Counted from the first letter of the stretch, positions 45,182 to 56,430 are shown. The stretch: DNA of 64,000 nucleotides from Ectocarpus siliculosus (GCA_000310025.1 FN648136.1:315513-379512), one strand, 5' to 3'. Notes: generated from the letters alone by a model not told the origin. Made by a program: numbers and translations.

Positions 45182-46666
45182 CTACAACGGCAAACATCTG
45201 ATTGCAAGAACGCATACACCACACGAGGACAGAAAATCAGTACTTGCTCCCGGCAGCCAACACTTGCTCAACACCTTTGACTTCTCAAATGCGGTGCCCT
45301 CTGGGACAACAAAAACTAGAGCACATTTCTTGACTGATACATCCTCGGATGCAACAGCTGCGTCCCAGAAACTCTGTACTTTCGATCCTTGCTCGATAGG
45401 CTCTGCACCTGTATACTTCATTTGAAAAAAGTACAGGGTATCATCACGACTGTCCAAAGCGAACGCATCAATCCCTGGAAAGACCAGAGGCCTGTAATAG
45501 ATATCACGGTCATACTTAAAAGAAGTGTTGTTGCCCTTGAATACCTTTACTTCGTTGAAACTCAAATCCCATTTTTTTCTCTCCCCCGATAAAACCTCAC
45601 TACGTGTAGCGTTGAGGACTGCCATATCGAACGGTGCTCCGGCGGCTCGGCGCCCACTGATTTCGAGGTGTGCAGCTTGTTCGAACATGTTGCCAACCGT
45701 ACTTCCTCCTCCAAGCATTCTGGAAACATCTGGGTTGCGGATAGATTCCCCCACAAAGGCTAGCAGTTCATCTCTTCCCCTCTCGGCAACTCCTAGTGCA
45801 ATGGAATCACGCGTGTAATTACTGGCGAACGTGACCGTGTAACCTTCGAAATTATCGCCAGAGTTTGACAAGATATGGAATAGCTTATCGCCTATCTTAT
45901 TGGTTTGAATCCTGTTCTGCCCGCTCGAAAGCCTAGCTGCCCGTCTCAGCAAAGCCACATCTACTTCGCCCACCGCGGTCAATATACCATCTTTGAGAAG
46001 CTTAAACTTTTTCGCGTTAAAGATTGCTCGTGCCACACCTCCAACCAGACCAAAAGACTTCACCACGTCGGCACGTAGTACATGAGGGAAAACAAATCGC
46101 CGACATTTCAGAAGCTCTCCCAGGCTCCACACTGGCATGAATATTCGCTCGGAAGTGGGCAGCTTCAAGAACTCCTTAATTCTTTCAAAGTCAGGCGATA
46201 CCAACACAACTGTTGTGCCTGCGAAATTCTCCTTAGGCCTGCCCTCCGGGTCACTCAAGTACCAAGCTGTTGGGTCCTGGGTAAACCCAGCACGATCGAA
46301 GTCAGCATACGTTCCTTTCTGCGCCCCCTCATCACCAAACCGGTACCAGTCGCCCTTCAGTTCATACACTACAGCTTTCCCTTCGCAGCGAAGCAGGTAC
46401 AGAAGATGGTATCCGAACATCGATTTGCCGATTCCGGGAGTGCCCGTGACCACAATATCCTGCACGTTACCGCTCAAGATGAGGTCTGCCATTTCCTTGT
46501 AACAAGGACGGATGAACAGCTTGGATCCCAATTTACCGTTGCCGAGGAAGAACGTGCCGTTTACGAGTTCCAGGGTGTCCTCAGTTACCACGGCTCCGGT
46601 TAATGCCGCCGCAAAATCCGATACGTTCTTTTTGGCTGCAACGGGAAGACGATAAAAGACGGCCAT
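45182..46666 (-). CDS. Crinkler/RHS-like P-loop NTPase with PD-(D/E)xK nuclease domain
   Basis: Intronless frame of 494 residues from an ATG in a strong context (CCGCCATGG). The frame stays open upstream but I chose this start for its context and because upstream residues look random. A Walker A motif, GTPGIGKS, lies at residues 75-82 after a strand reading D-I-V-V-T. TTVVLVSP further on fits a Walker B-type strand. Near the C-terminus, G-I-D at about 398-400 and Q-M-K at 415-417, with hydrophobic strands between, match the D-x(n)-Q/E-x-K core of the restriction-like nuclease fold. This NTPase-plus-nuclease layout is known from Crinkler proteins and trypanosome retrotransposon hot-spot proteins. 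In oomycetes and chytrids relatives act as secreted, nucleus-directed effectors. In algae their role is unclear. No obvious secretion signal is seen. Confidence 0.75.
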   Translation of the reverse strand: MAVFYRLPVAAKKNVSDFAAALTGAVVTEDTLELVNGTFFLGNGKLGSKLFIRPCYKEMADLILSGNVQDIVVTGTPGIGKSMFGYHLLYLLRCEGKAVVYELKGDWYRFGDEGAQKGTYADFDRAGFTQDPTAWYLSDPEGRPKENFAGTTVVLVSPDFERIKEFLKLPTSERIFMPVWSLGELLKCRRFVFPHVLRADVVKSFGLVGGVARAIFNAKKFKLLKDGILTAVGEVDVALLRRAARLSSGQNRIQTNKIGDKLFHILSNSGDNFEGYTVTFASNYTRDSIALGVAERGRDELLAFVGESIRNPDVSRMLGGGSTVGNMFEQAAHLEISGRRAAGAPFDMAVLNATRSEVLSGERKKWDLSFNEVKVFKGNNTSFKYDRDIYYRPLVFPGIDAFALDSRDDTLYFFQMKYTGAEPIEQGSKVQSFWDAAVASEDVSVKKCALVFVVPEGTAFEKSKVLSKCWLPGASTDFLSSCGVCVLAIRCLPL

Positions 46667-48245
46667 GGCGGAATAGAAAAGTGTTGGACAGCGATGATGA
46701 GCAACATTATTCCGCTGGCGAAGTCGATTACAGCAATCGCACAAAAGAAAAATGATGGGCATCTGCATGAAGCATATACAGCCTGACTGGCCCTGCTTCG
46801 CCAACGTCAAGAGACATGAACATCTCAAAAAGCTCGTCAACAAATGAAGATGAGCATGAAAGATAAGAAGGACGTCCAAGATCCGAATGCATGCCATGCT
46901 TACTGACCAAACTCACTTTCGAGCAAGTTCGGTGACATTGAAAGCACGCCCAACACACACGGGTAGAATGCCCGTGCATGAAAAAGGATAAGGACACCGC
47001 TTTTGAAGCGCAGAGCACGAAACACCCTACACTGAGTTTACGGCAAGAGACAGGAGCGAATATCGCGAACCCGTCCTTGTGGAAATCGCAAGGGGGCCAC
47101 GGAAGAGCCCAGCACAGGGTTGGACAGGCAGCCGTTGTCGCTGCACTACTCCTACCGAAGCACCTGCTCCCTTGAAATACCTTGCAATAACTCGCAATAC
47201 ATGCGACCCATATCTGTGTACCGGAACCAGCAAACATCCCCGGAATCGGGTCTTACAAAGTTGGCATTCTTTTCAAACGTTCCAAATTTCACCGCATCCT
47301 CACAACGCGTCCGTTCGCGAGGATCTGCTGAAAGACTACATTCATACAAAGATTGCTGTCAAAGGTTGTTGTGAAATCACGTGCCACGAGCGCCCTTTCC
47401 TCCTGCAGCCCCATTCATGTCATGGCATGTCGTCACAATCAACATTCGAAAAAGCACCGGCACAAAGACAGCTTCAAAAGAGACACAAGCAAGTGCTCTC
47501 CGAAGGGAGGGCGTGAGGAAAGCTGTGGGTGCATGTGCTGAAAATTCTTGAGCAGCTCATTTAACTCTTCTGTCAAGAAAGCACGATCCCCCGAAAACCT
47601 GCTCGGCGTACACAACCGGAGTGGAACTAAGCATGCGGTGACTTTACACAAATGACCACGAGGGTACATCCGGTCGCCCTTCCCGCAACCTTCTAGAACC
47701 AGATCATGGGTTCGAGCCCCGACGAAGCGAGTTTTTTTCTCACATTCGTTCCTGGAAATTGAAAGCGGTTCGTTACTAAGCATCTGGACTTCGTTGAGGG
47801 TGGGGAGTGCTGAACCCTTCTCGCGATAAAAAAACAACAGGCAGGCACCGCAGGAGGGGGTCCACACCCCCCCTCCTGTGTGACCCTGGTTGGGTCGTCT
47901 AGCTAATCGAGGTAGAGGATGGGGGCCAGTGGGGCAGACAACAAAATCCAATAATGGGAGGAAATAATGTAGGAGTAATACTCGTTGGGTAGCAGAGGAG
48001 GACTTGTCACAGCGTTCTGCAGCCAGGTGGGAAGAAAACGTCGCACGTACTGTAGGTTGTTGAGGAGCGTAGATCTACCATAACGTCAGCAGGTTGCTTA
48101 AAAAAAGGAGGCGAATTGACCGTGCAAAACGACAGCACTACAATGTACCAGCCACAAGGAACTCCTCGAATTGTTTCAAATGGTCTGCTTTTATAGCGGG
48201 CGACCTGCATCCCCTAATCTGTACACTGTTGTGGATCTCCACATA
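46667..48245. other. Intergenic, upstream of the Crinkler-like gene
   Basis: No gene was recognised. A tRNA-type B box (GGTTCGAGCCC, 47709-47719) followed by T7 at 47732-47738 hints at a decayed tRNA-derived element. A minus-strand 170-codon frame over it is judged a shadow. Confidence 0.35.
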
Positions 48246-48247
48246 TA

Positions 48248-48464
48248 CCGTACATGACACAAGATAACACACCCCCTTGGCCGATTTTCAAAGCTCGATT
48301 TCTCAACAGTAGGAAGAGTCACAGCGCCGAAAACGGCGGCGTTGGAACCGTCTCGTCGAGAGCTGTTCGAAAGCGTATTGTTTCATTTATGCATCCTCTT
48401 CGTCGTGGAGTAATCGAGCTTTGAAAATCGGTCCAGGGGGTGTGTTATCTTGTGTCATATACGG
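48248..48464. mobile_element. 217-base MITE with ~53-base terminal inverted repeats, copy 1
   Basis: The left end, CCGTACATGACACAAGATAA and onward to 48300, is matched in inverted form by 48412-48464 with only a few differences. TA flanks both ends (48246-48247 and 48465-48466), as in Tc1/mariner-type MITEs. The central part aligns with the central part of copy 2 (63239-63449) in reverse orientation. The right end overlaps the last codons of the neighbouring gene. Confidence 0.8.
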
Positions 48465-49096
48465 TAATAGGACGCTTCTATACCTGCGGGGGCGTTGTTG
48501 GCACGGAGCTGCTCAATCCTGGAGAGCCGGTCCTCCTTCTTCAAAAGGAGCTCGCGGAGTTGCTCCTCCTTCCCCTCCTTCCTGCGTAGCTGCTCCTCCT
48601 TCCTGCCTAGTTGCTTCAAGAGGGCTTCGGGGTCGGTCATTCCGAGGTACCTGGAGCCCCCAGCAATAGCAGCCTCAATATCATCAATCTTCTTGACAAC
48701 CTCTGCCGTCTCCTTCTCTGCATCCTCGATCTTGCGCTCTACACCACGGATGTCATCCTGGACCGCACGGATTTCGTCCGCCGCCGGAATGCGATCGGTA
48801 GCTTCTCGCGCATCATGATCGCCGCCCCCCTCCTCCTCGTCGCCCTCGCTCATCGCGCTCAAGCTCGTCATCCCTCGCACCGGGTAAAAAAATTGCGCCC
48901 CACAAGTGCCACAAGCCCCGAACACAGGGCAGGTCGCACCAGAGGGCTGCGAGAGCGAACACGTCGCCGTTGCAGGCGTGGAAGGAGGGGGCTGCAAGCG
49001 TGGCGACCTGAACGTCGCCGTCCAGCTCGGGACGAAGGCCAAGCATGCTTGTGCGATACAAACCAGGAGAAGAACCGACACACAATGCCTTGACAT
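48455..49096 (-). CDS. Plastid-targeted coiled-coil protein, unknown function
   Basis: 213 residues from an ATG in an acceptable context. Residues 1-18 form a signal peptide (M-S-R-H-C, then V-S-V-L-L-L-V-C-I-A-Q-A-C-L). A-F-V-P follows, then a Ser/Thr/Arg/Pro-rich transit-like region. This is the bipartite presequence of stramenopile secondary plastids, with the Phe that follows signal cleavage. A Cys-containing stretch (C-P-V-F-G-A-C-G-T-C-G) occurs at about residues 55-65. After an acidic linker, residues about 105-205 are a long Glu/Lys/Arg/Leu coiled coil. The last codons (Y-R-I-stop) come from the MITE end, so the original C-terminus may have been altered. A splice donor GGTATAG just before the MITE is an alternative end. 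The protein probably acts in or around the plastid; the function is unknown. Confidence 0.65.
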   Translation of the reverse strand: MSRHCVSVLLLVCIAQACLAFVPSWTATFRSPRLQPPPSTPATATCSLSQPSGATCPVFGACGTCGAQFFYPVRGMTSLSAMSEGDEEEGGGDHDAREATDRIPAADEIRAVQDDIRGVERKIEDAEKETAEVVKKIDDIEAAIAGGSRYLGMTDPEALLKQLGRKEEQLRRKEGKEEQLRELLLKKEDRLSRIEQLRANNAPAGIEASYYRI

Positions 49097-49178
49097 CTTG
49101 AAACCAATGCTTTCTTCGCTTCGCTTCGTAGGGGTGCAGTGGCGACGATGGCTCTCCCTATTTCTAGCGTTTCGAACT

Positions 49179-49786
49179 GGGAGATGATAATGACACATAT
49201 GTGTGTGTCATCTTATTTGACACATAGGGGACGATAACGACTATCCCCGGGGTTTCCACAGTAGAATTACGGTTCCTATACAGGTAGTCTGCGCGCACAA
49301 TGACACAGGTAGAGACGGGTGCACTGAGAGCACTACAGGCACCTGATCGTCGCGAAAGGCAAGGAATCACAAAGTACGGCCTTCTGTGCCTACAGAAACC
49401 AAGTTTCGGCTCCCGAGGCCCCAAACTCGGCGAGATCGGCCCGACGATGACCACAGGACACACACGTAGTCTACACAGGCAGTGCTGCTGTGGATTTACC
49501 GCTTTACCAAAGATATGGCGGGGCGTTGGTGTTGCAACCTCCGCACAGCACACGCGCGCGCGCTGTATGTACACCATCCAGCCTGTCAGGTAACACACGG
49601 CATAAAAGAACTCTCCCCAGCACGTAGTAGTTTGTCTCGGGCGTTTCTGGCTGTTTGGAACTCAAGACTGTAGTCTAGACTACGTGTACATGAATAATAT
49701 GTGCGCCGAGTCCGCTCGAACACGCATGTTTCTCTCTTACGGCCTGCACACCAATCTACAATAATAGTCGTATGTAGATAATTCGT
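49179..49786 (+). repeat. Left terminal inverted repeat of the autonomous MULE
   Basis: Inverted match to 54015-54620 with very few differences (for example ACACGTAG here against ACATGTAG in the other arm near 54330). Its outer edge lies 83 bases upstream of the start codon of the plastid-targeted gene, so the promoter of that gene must lie in or across this repeat. Confidence 0.85.
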
Positions 49787-49844
49787 ATATAGATAGTGTC
49801 GGCGACATCATGGAAAATCAAAAACTTTTTGAAAAATTGTATTT

Positions 49845-49952
49845 CATGTTGGCTTACATACATTCGAATACTAGACTAAAGGAGGTCCATCCGACGGCAA
49901 TGTTGGCTTACATACATTCGAACACTCAAAGGAGGTCCGTCCGACGGCGATG
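49845..49952 (+). repeat. Two-copy ~53-base direct repeat
   Basis: ATGTTGGCTTACATACATTC and the following AAAGGAGGTCC.TCCGACGGC are present twice, at about 49847 and 49900. They lie just inside the left terminal repeat. Confidence 0.65.
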
Positions 49953-50353
49953 TCTCTACCCCCCCTCTTGTCGAAGCCCTTGTCGAAGCCCTACTTGTTC
50001 GGTATCTCCACCCTGTCTCTCCGTTTGGCTATGAATTGTCAACATACATCCGAAGGTCTGGTCTTAATGCACACATACGCACACAGCAGTGCGTGCGGTC
50101 GATAAAATAAACATCACACACACACACAACTTCCTTGGTGAGTCTAGTACTTGAGGCTGCCAAAGAAAACCGCAACCGCAACGAACAACAGAGACCGCAT
50201 TAAAACCCTGCCCGTGCGAGTGTGGGGTACGCGCCACACCCATCCTAATCTCCCTCACTATTTTGGCTCTGTCTTGACCTTTTTGGCTTTCCCTGCTTTC
50301 TCCAAACAATCCTTGGTTCTAGTCTGCTTTCTGCACCGGGTAATCGGAGGGTC

Positions 50354-53300
50354 CTAAACTTGGAACGAAGACTCTTCCGTGTCACCACTTCTACGCTTCT
50401 CAACAAAGTCATTCACATGGCGCATCAAATCACCAAACATAGACTGATCGGCAGTGGTAGAGTCCCTGGTCATGCTGTCCGTATAGGTGCGAACGGCCCG
50501 GTTGCACAACTCGGTGAGGTTGGCAAACGCTCTCCCTCGCAACACAGACAACACGGAGACCGACGTGTTGTCTCCCTGCAAGTCTTCAAAATCACCGGAC
50601 GGCTCCCAGTCACCGGTGAACCCGCCATCGTACGATCCATCCCCATCCCCGTCAAACGTACCCAGCTTCACCTCTGCAATACTCCACGGTTCAACAGACG
50701 AACGCCACCGTGGGTGAATGCTTTGTCCTTTGAACTCGTCGCTGCGCTTCAACCGCGTCACAAGCGCGGCGAGGACGTGCCTACACTGCAACCCCCGTCT
50801 CAATAGTTGTAAGCACGTGCAAAGCTGAAACCCACCGGGTCCTACGATGACAAGGTGGCCCACCTTGCGGTCAGGCTTGTGTTTGTACAAGACCTTGACG
50901 ATGCAATCAATTTCTACGCACTCGACGAGCCGGCAGAAAGAATGCAAGGATGTGGTACCAAACATAGTCGTATCTGGAGCTTCATCTTCCTCAAAGACCT
51001 CTTTAGGCACTTGGCAACACACGTCGCCAGCTCCATGGTCGTGCCCACTAACGTTCGTTGAATCGTTGGAGTCATTGACCGATCGCGTGGCCAAATTCTG
51101 AAGGAACTGCATTGAGTCACGTCCTTCCGTGACGATGGAAGTATCGTACGCCGAGCTCGCCAACATTTCGGCCCAAATCTCCTGTTGTAAAGGCGCAGGG
51201 GATGCAAGGAAGGGCGAGAGGAAACAAGTGGTGGTGTTAGGGGAACCTGGGCACGCGGGCAAGCACTGCGCTCTGTATCGGTATTGTATACGCGTTCAAC
51301 TTGGCACGTTCTTTGAAAGCGCCACAGGCACCAAAGCACCAGGGGCGAACTCACTTCCTTCGCGTACTTGCTGGCTCCAACCTCGGCATACGCCGTCATG
51401 ACCTTCTCCATAGATTTCTTGACGTCGTTCTCCACGTAGCCTTTCCCCAGGGAGGTCTGCTTAGTGGCTTGCCTGTGGTATGGATAGTTGCGGTCGGATG
51501 TATGGCGGTGCGTCCGACATTGCCCACGAAAAAATATCGTCATGACAGAGTAGCGAGCCCTTGCAACGACCCCACAAGCCCCCATGCGTCCACAAGAGGG
51601 TTACGTAATACGTGCGGAAATTTTCGCATGCGTCCAAAAACCGCTCACATTGTGGATGCCAGGCGAAGTTCTCCCGCAATCTGTTCGCACTTGGCCCTCA
51701 CTTGGCGAAAGGTCGAGTTCCTTCGCAAGACGCGGCCCTTCTTGAGAACGCTGAAAGTGCCCTCGACGCGCTGCGAGGATGTCATATCCAACGTCATCAC
51801 GGTGGGGTGGAAGCAGCGCGCCCAGTGCTTCCGGCGCCTGCAAGACAGGGGGGAGGGGTGGCTGTGTGCTAGCGTGCACAACCAGCACCATCATCGGCAA
51901 AATACTACCACTCAATTAACACGATGGACGCCTTGACAAAAAATGACCGCATGATTGACACGATGTGATCACGAAGGAAATGGAGTCAAGCGCAAACGAG
52001 TACACTCGTACATACTCACTCGTACAGGAACTTGAGGATATATTCCTCGCAATCCGTGCCCTTGACGAGGTCCTCGACGTCTGTCCAAACCCCGTCGAAC
52101 GCCTGGGGTCGTGGACGATACCAAAAACATGTACGGCGAGGTTGGTCGTAGGAGTGATGCAAGCAGCGGCGAACGAGCACGTTCAAGCACCCTCAAGCAA
52201 CACCAAAGCACAACCGCACGTGGTGACCGACGGAGGTACGCATTGTGAAGGCCTGTCCGCGTTCCTACCTCAATTGATGTCGCCAACGATGCCCTCGTCC
52301 ACCGCCTGAGCAAGTCCGCGCATTTTTCCGATTTCAATATCGACAGACACTTCTTCTTGATGTTCTTGCAGATGTGCCACGAGCAGAGCAAGTGCGTCGT
52401 GTGGGGTGGGGGAAACACACCTCTGATGGACTCCTTCATTGCCGCGTCGGAATCTGTAATGATTACCTTGTGACGAGGGCGCGGGCATGGGAAAGGGGTG
52501 TGGAAATGGAGATCTTCATAAATAGCGAGACATGACAACCACAACGGCCAACGGCCAGTGCCCCGCGCACGTGACGTCAACCTCCGTTCTGAACCCCTTG
52601 GCGCCCGGAACGGGGACAATTTGAGGACATAGACCTTTTCTAGGATGTCCTCATTTTCGCGACACGATAAGCACACCCCACAGCCTTAAACGACCGGACC
52701 CTTCGTGTTTTCTTCGCGCATTTATTTTTTCGAGAGTTCCCGTAGTGTCTGAAAGTTAAATGAGGTCTACAACGAGCAAGCCGACTACGAACACAAGCAC
52801 ACCCACCTTAGGGTGACCCCCGCAGATATCGAGGAAGAACTTGTTGGCGAAATCGAACGCTTCGGTTGATTCGTTGCTGAAGAAACCTTGCGCGAAAACC
52901 TGCGTCTTGTTTTCTGAGTCCACGCCCACGAACAAACACAACTTGTTGTTGTACCTGTTGTACGATTGGTACAGGAGAAAAGGTCTGTGTAAGGCTATAC
53001 GTTCTTGCTCGGCCACGGCATGTCATGATTCACGGTGGGACCTCTACTGCTGCTTAAACCATTTCCCCAACATCCAAAGGACGATGCACTACCGGAAAAA
53101 TACCATACCTGTTCGTCAGGCATGTATTGTCCTGGATGACAACGCCACCATACGTCCTGGCGAGAAGAATTTGTTCGGGTGAGGCCCACATAATGGACCT
53201 CAAGATGTTCTCCGCGTCTAGCTCCCACTTCACCGTCTCGTTCCCCCGTTCCAGCTCTGCCACGAGTTCCAGAGCGTCACCGGACGATGCCCACAGCTCA

Positions 53301-53743
53301 CCTGTGACCTTTCGCGACATGTTTCGCACCTGGGACACACGCGCATAAAAACAAAGAGAGTGGGGTTGTTGCGAGGTCTGTTCGTGTCGGTCTGCAGGAA
53401 CACCAAGGGTACAAACGTGGGGCGCATCCCTTGCTTGCCTTCATTCAAACGCTGGCTCGTATCGCAGTGATTCTTCATCGAACTGGTGCAAATCGGCACG
53501 GTTTGTCTATGCAAGCATCCACTCCTGTGCATGAGGCCAAACCCCGACGCTATTACAGCTCACCTTGCGAGCACCCCTTGGTCCGAGCTTTTGTGGCTTG
53601 ATGGACTCTGCAATGCAGCGGTACATCAGGTGAGGTTTGACGCCCCCCCGAGTCATCTCGCGGATACCATCAGCCCACTCTTTTTCGAGCAGATCCAGCG
53701 GGATCAAATTCTGCTGCTGCTCAACCGTGGCGCAAGCTTCCAT
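50354..53743 (-). CDS. MULE transposase (FAR1/MULE type) with SWIM zinc finger, eight exons
   Basis: Proposed exons: 53743-53564, 53329-53109, 52954-52807, 52466-52269, 52102-52020, 51837-51649, 51472-51355, 51181-50354. All introns are GT-AG (154-340 bases), and every junction keeps phase, giving about 654 residues without a stop. Exon 2 ends in Q-D-N-T-C-L-T-N-R, and exon 3 continues with Y-N-N-K-L-C-L-F-V-G-V-D, which holds the first catalytic Asp region. Exon 4 has VIITDSDAAMK (second Asp) and HLLCSWHICKNIKK. Exon 6 has T-S-S-Q-R-V-E-G, conserved in the family. Exon 8 has a SWIM finger, C-T-C-x9-C-R-H. The ATG at 53743 is the best start seen. The protein would bind the terminal repeats and catalyse cut-and-paste transposition. 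The frame looks intact. Confidence 0.85.
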
Positions 53744-54014
53744 CGTGCATTCCGGGACGTGCTGAAGCTTGATCTGGACAGACGATTGACAGAATGATGG
53801 CGGCGGTTAGGGTTGAAGACCCCTATGTCACCGTGCCTGCGGAACCACAACAGTGACCACCGCTCCGCCCACACAACCGATATCCCCCCAGAAGATGCCA
53901 CCACCTCACTGCCCTGGGTGGATTTTCCACATGTCACCTTTTGAATTGTTGGGGGTGTGGTGCTGTTCCAGGAGACGGCGACGCCAAAGTCGCACTTGCA
54001 CTGGGAGTCGAAAC

Positions 54015-54620
54015 ACGAATTATCTACATACGACTATTATTGTAGATTGGTGTGCAGGCCGTAAGAGAGAAACATGCGTGTTCGAGCGGACTCGGCGCAC
54101 ATATTATTCATGTACACGTAGTCTAGACTAGTCTTGAGTTCCAAACAGCCAGAAACGCCCGAGACAAACTACTACGTGCTGGGGAGAGTTCTTTTATGCC
54201 GTGTGTTACCTGACAGGCTGGATGGTGTACATACAGCGCGCGCGCGTGTGCTGTGCGGAGGTTGCAACACCAACGCCCCGCCATATCTTTGGTAAAGCGG
54301 TAAATCCACAGCAGCACTGCCTGTGTAGACTACATGTGTGTCCTGTGGTCATCGTCGGGCCGATCTCGCCGAGTTTGGGGCCTCGGGAGCCGAAACTTGG
54401 TTTCTGTAGGCACAGAAGGCCGTACTTTGTGATTCCTTGCCTTTCGCGACGATCAGGTGCCTGTAGTGCTCTCAGTGCACCCGTCTCTACCTGTGTCAAT
54501 GTGCGCGCAGACTACCTGTATAGGAACCGTAATTCTACTGTGGAAACCCCGGGGATAGTCGTTATCGTCCCCTATGTGTCAAATAAGATGACACACACAT
54601 ATGTGTCAATATCATCTCCC
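54015..54620 (-). repeat. Right terminal inverted repeat of the autonomous MULE
   Basis: Reverse complement of 49179-49786. It lies about 270 bases upstream of the proposed transposase start and is likely to hold its promoter. Confidence 0.85.
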
Positions 54621-56430
54621 CCGCGACTGCTGCTGGTCTGGTCCACACACGTTGTTCCACGAAACACCAGCACGCAGCAGCAGCCCAGGCCAGAGCTGAT
54701 CCTGTGGTGTGTGCCAACTTGACGGCATCATGCATACAGCATGGGTTCGTGTGAATGCGGTGGTCTTCTTTGGGCTCACCGTTCTTCTTGTGTTGAGCGT
54801 GCTCACGGCGCTGAGTACATATCTCCACCAAGGTATGCCGGTCCTTTGCCAGCCAGCTCCTTCAGCTGTTGGAAGTCGCGGTATTCATGGTTCTTAGTCA
54901 ACTTGGTGAGACCTCTGTACAGTAAGACTCGCTGGGCACGAAAGGCACGAAAACAGCTGACTCAGCTGAAGCTTGCGAGACATTCACTTGGGTAGTGCTG
55001 TGTGGGATCTTGAATTTTCCGGTGTCGGCACCCAAGTTAAAATATTGATGATGCGATCATGTGCAAGCATGCCGCAGCACCATTGCAGCACCACATAGCC
55101 AATAAATACGAAGATCGAGTGATTAAAGGTAATTTCCATGATGCCACACTTTTCAAGGTCAGCACTCCTTTGTCGAGTTCGACGCGTAAGCCGCAAGAAT
55201 TTATTTACATGGGCCAGTTTTTCGGGCGTGACACGTGTCAAGTACGATGACGACCAAATTGCAGCAGGTACCACACCCTGCTCACTGCACCCTGACTCCA
55301 TGTCGCGTCTGTGGTCTTGATGTAGTGATCAGCCAAATCTACCCATCCGCGAAAGGACCATGCAAACTTGAAAACGGGCAAATTTCCAGAATTCTGCGGT
55401 TGACGAAATGGCTACCGTTTTTGTCCGGGCAAGGTTCGTCTTACAGCAACCCCTTCTCGGCGTAATGCTGAACGATTACGATTTCCAGTCATCCGCCATG
55501 GCTCCCGCTGTAGATATGATCCGTTGTTGTGCATCCGCTCTGTACTGTCTTCATGGTCAATGCAGGTCTCCGTTGAATGTTGTATAAATGGAGGAAATCT
55601 GTTGCAGTCTCGTATTTTTCGTTTTGCTTGCACTCTCACTGCGAAGGTGCGAACTGCAGGATATGAGGTGATGTTGGCTGCTATTTGTCGACCTTTCAAA
55701 CCGACTCTGATCGATGAAGTTGTGTTTTTCATCCGATTCTCGACCGTCCCTTGCAGTTGCCACCTACCCTTCGGCCTCGTCTCATTATTACGAAGGAACT
55801 CCTAAGTTCGATCCCGAATTGTGCGTACGGTATTGTGATCGTGCTTCAATTCCCACACCTCGCATGGTGGAACATCACTGCTGTTGCATTCAATCGGGTC
55901 GTAGTTGTGCCTCCCGATAGCTACAACAAACGCCTCCTGGAGGAGCACAAAAGACCTTGGATTAATGTGCGTGATGGCGCAGAAGTTGTCCCATCCGCAG
56001 CATCAGAGGATAATCAACAGCTCGTTGTTGGATGGTCAATACTAGATATATGGAGGGGTAACGAGCCGCGGGGTACGACTCAAACCTGACAGTAGACTAC
56101 CTGCGATGCTGTGCAAGGTGCGAGACACGCTGCTTCCAGGCAGCAACGCAGCACAACCCGAACGCGCAATTCATTACGTGCGTGGTATATGTTCGAACAT
56201 ATTCGAACGGATCTTGCAAGACTAGTGCACCCGCTCCAGCTGGAAGTTTGTTAAATATTGCTACACATGAACGGCGGAGAGATATACACTCATGCTCGCC
56301 TCTGCTACAGCAGTACCGCCAATCGATCGGCACCTAACAGTACTGACACAGACACAAATGAACAGCGGTAGATTACAATGCACTTGTAGTGCTGCTGCTG
56401 CTGCTGCTGTAATGGCAATGACTCCCACCT
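54621..56430. other. Intergenic or unidentified exons
   Basis: The plus-strand frame 55751-56089 (112 codons) has a natural-looking composition, with R-L-I-I-T-K-E-L-L and V-V-V-V-P-P-D-S-Y-N-K-R-L-L-E-E-H. It may be an exon of an unrecognised gene. A (CTG)5 tract lies near 56394. Nothing else was recognised. Confidence 0.3.

Larger units (their letters stand above)
49179..54620 (-). mobile_element. Complete autonomous Mutator-like element (MULE), 5.44 kb
   Basis: The terminal inverted repeats are 49179-49786 and 54015-54620, about 607 bases each and almost identical over their full length. They begin GGGAGATGATA and continue with TGACACA, similar to the GGGA...GACACA start of the fold-back element at 325. 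The interior carries an intact-looking transposase gene on the minus strand. No 8-11 base target duplication was found in the immediate flanks (TTTCGAACT on the left, CCGCGACTG on the right). Near-identity of the arms suggests a recent insertion. Confidence 0.85.

Noticed and set aside
46667-46897. Upstream extension of the Crinkler-like frame by 77 codons
   Set aside because: The extension is open but random in composition, while the ATG at 46666 has a strong initiation context and is followed by family-like sequence.
47640-47740. tRNA gene suggested by a perfect B box and a T7 terminator
   Set aside because: The T-arm has only three to four pairs and no 5' acceptor strand complementary to CGAAGCG lies at tRNA distance. 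At best it is a decayed tRNA-derived SINE.
49164-49598. 145-codon frame repeated at 54201-54722
   Set aside because: Both copies are within the MULE terminal repeats and overlap no transposase domain.
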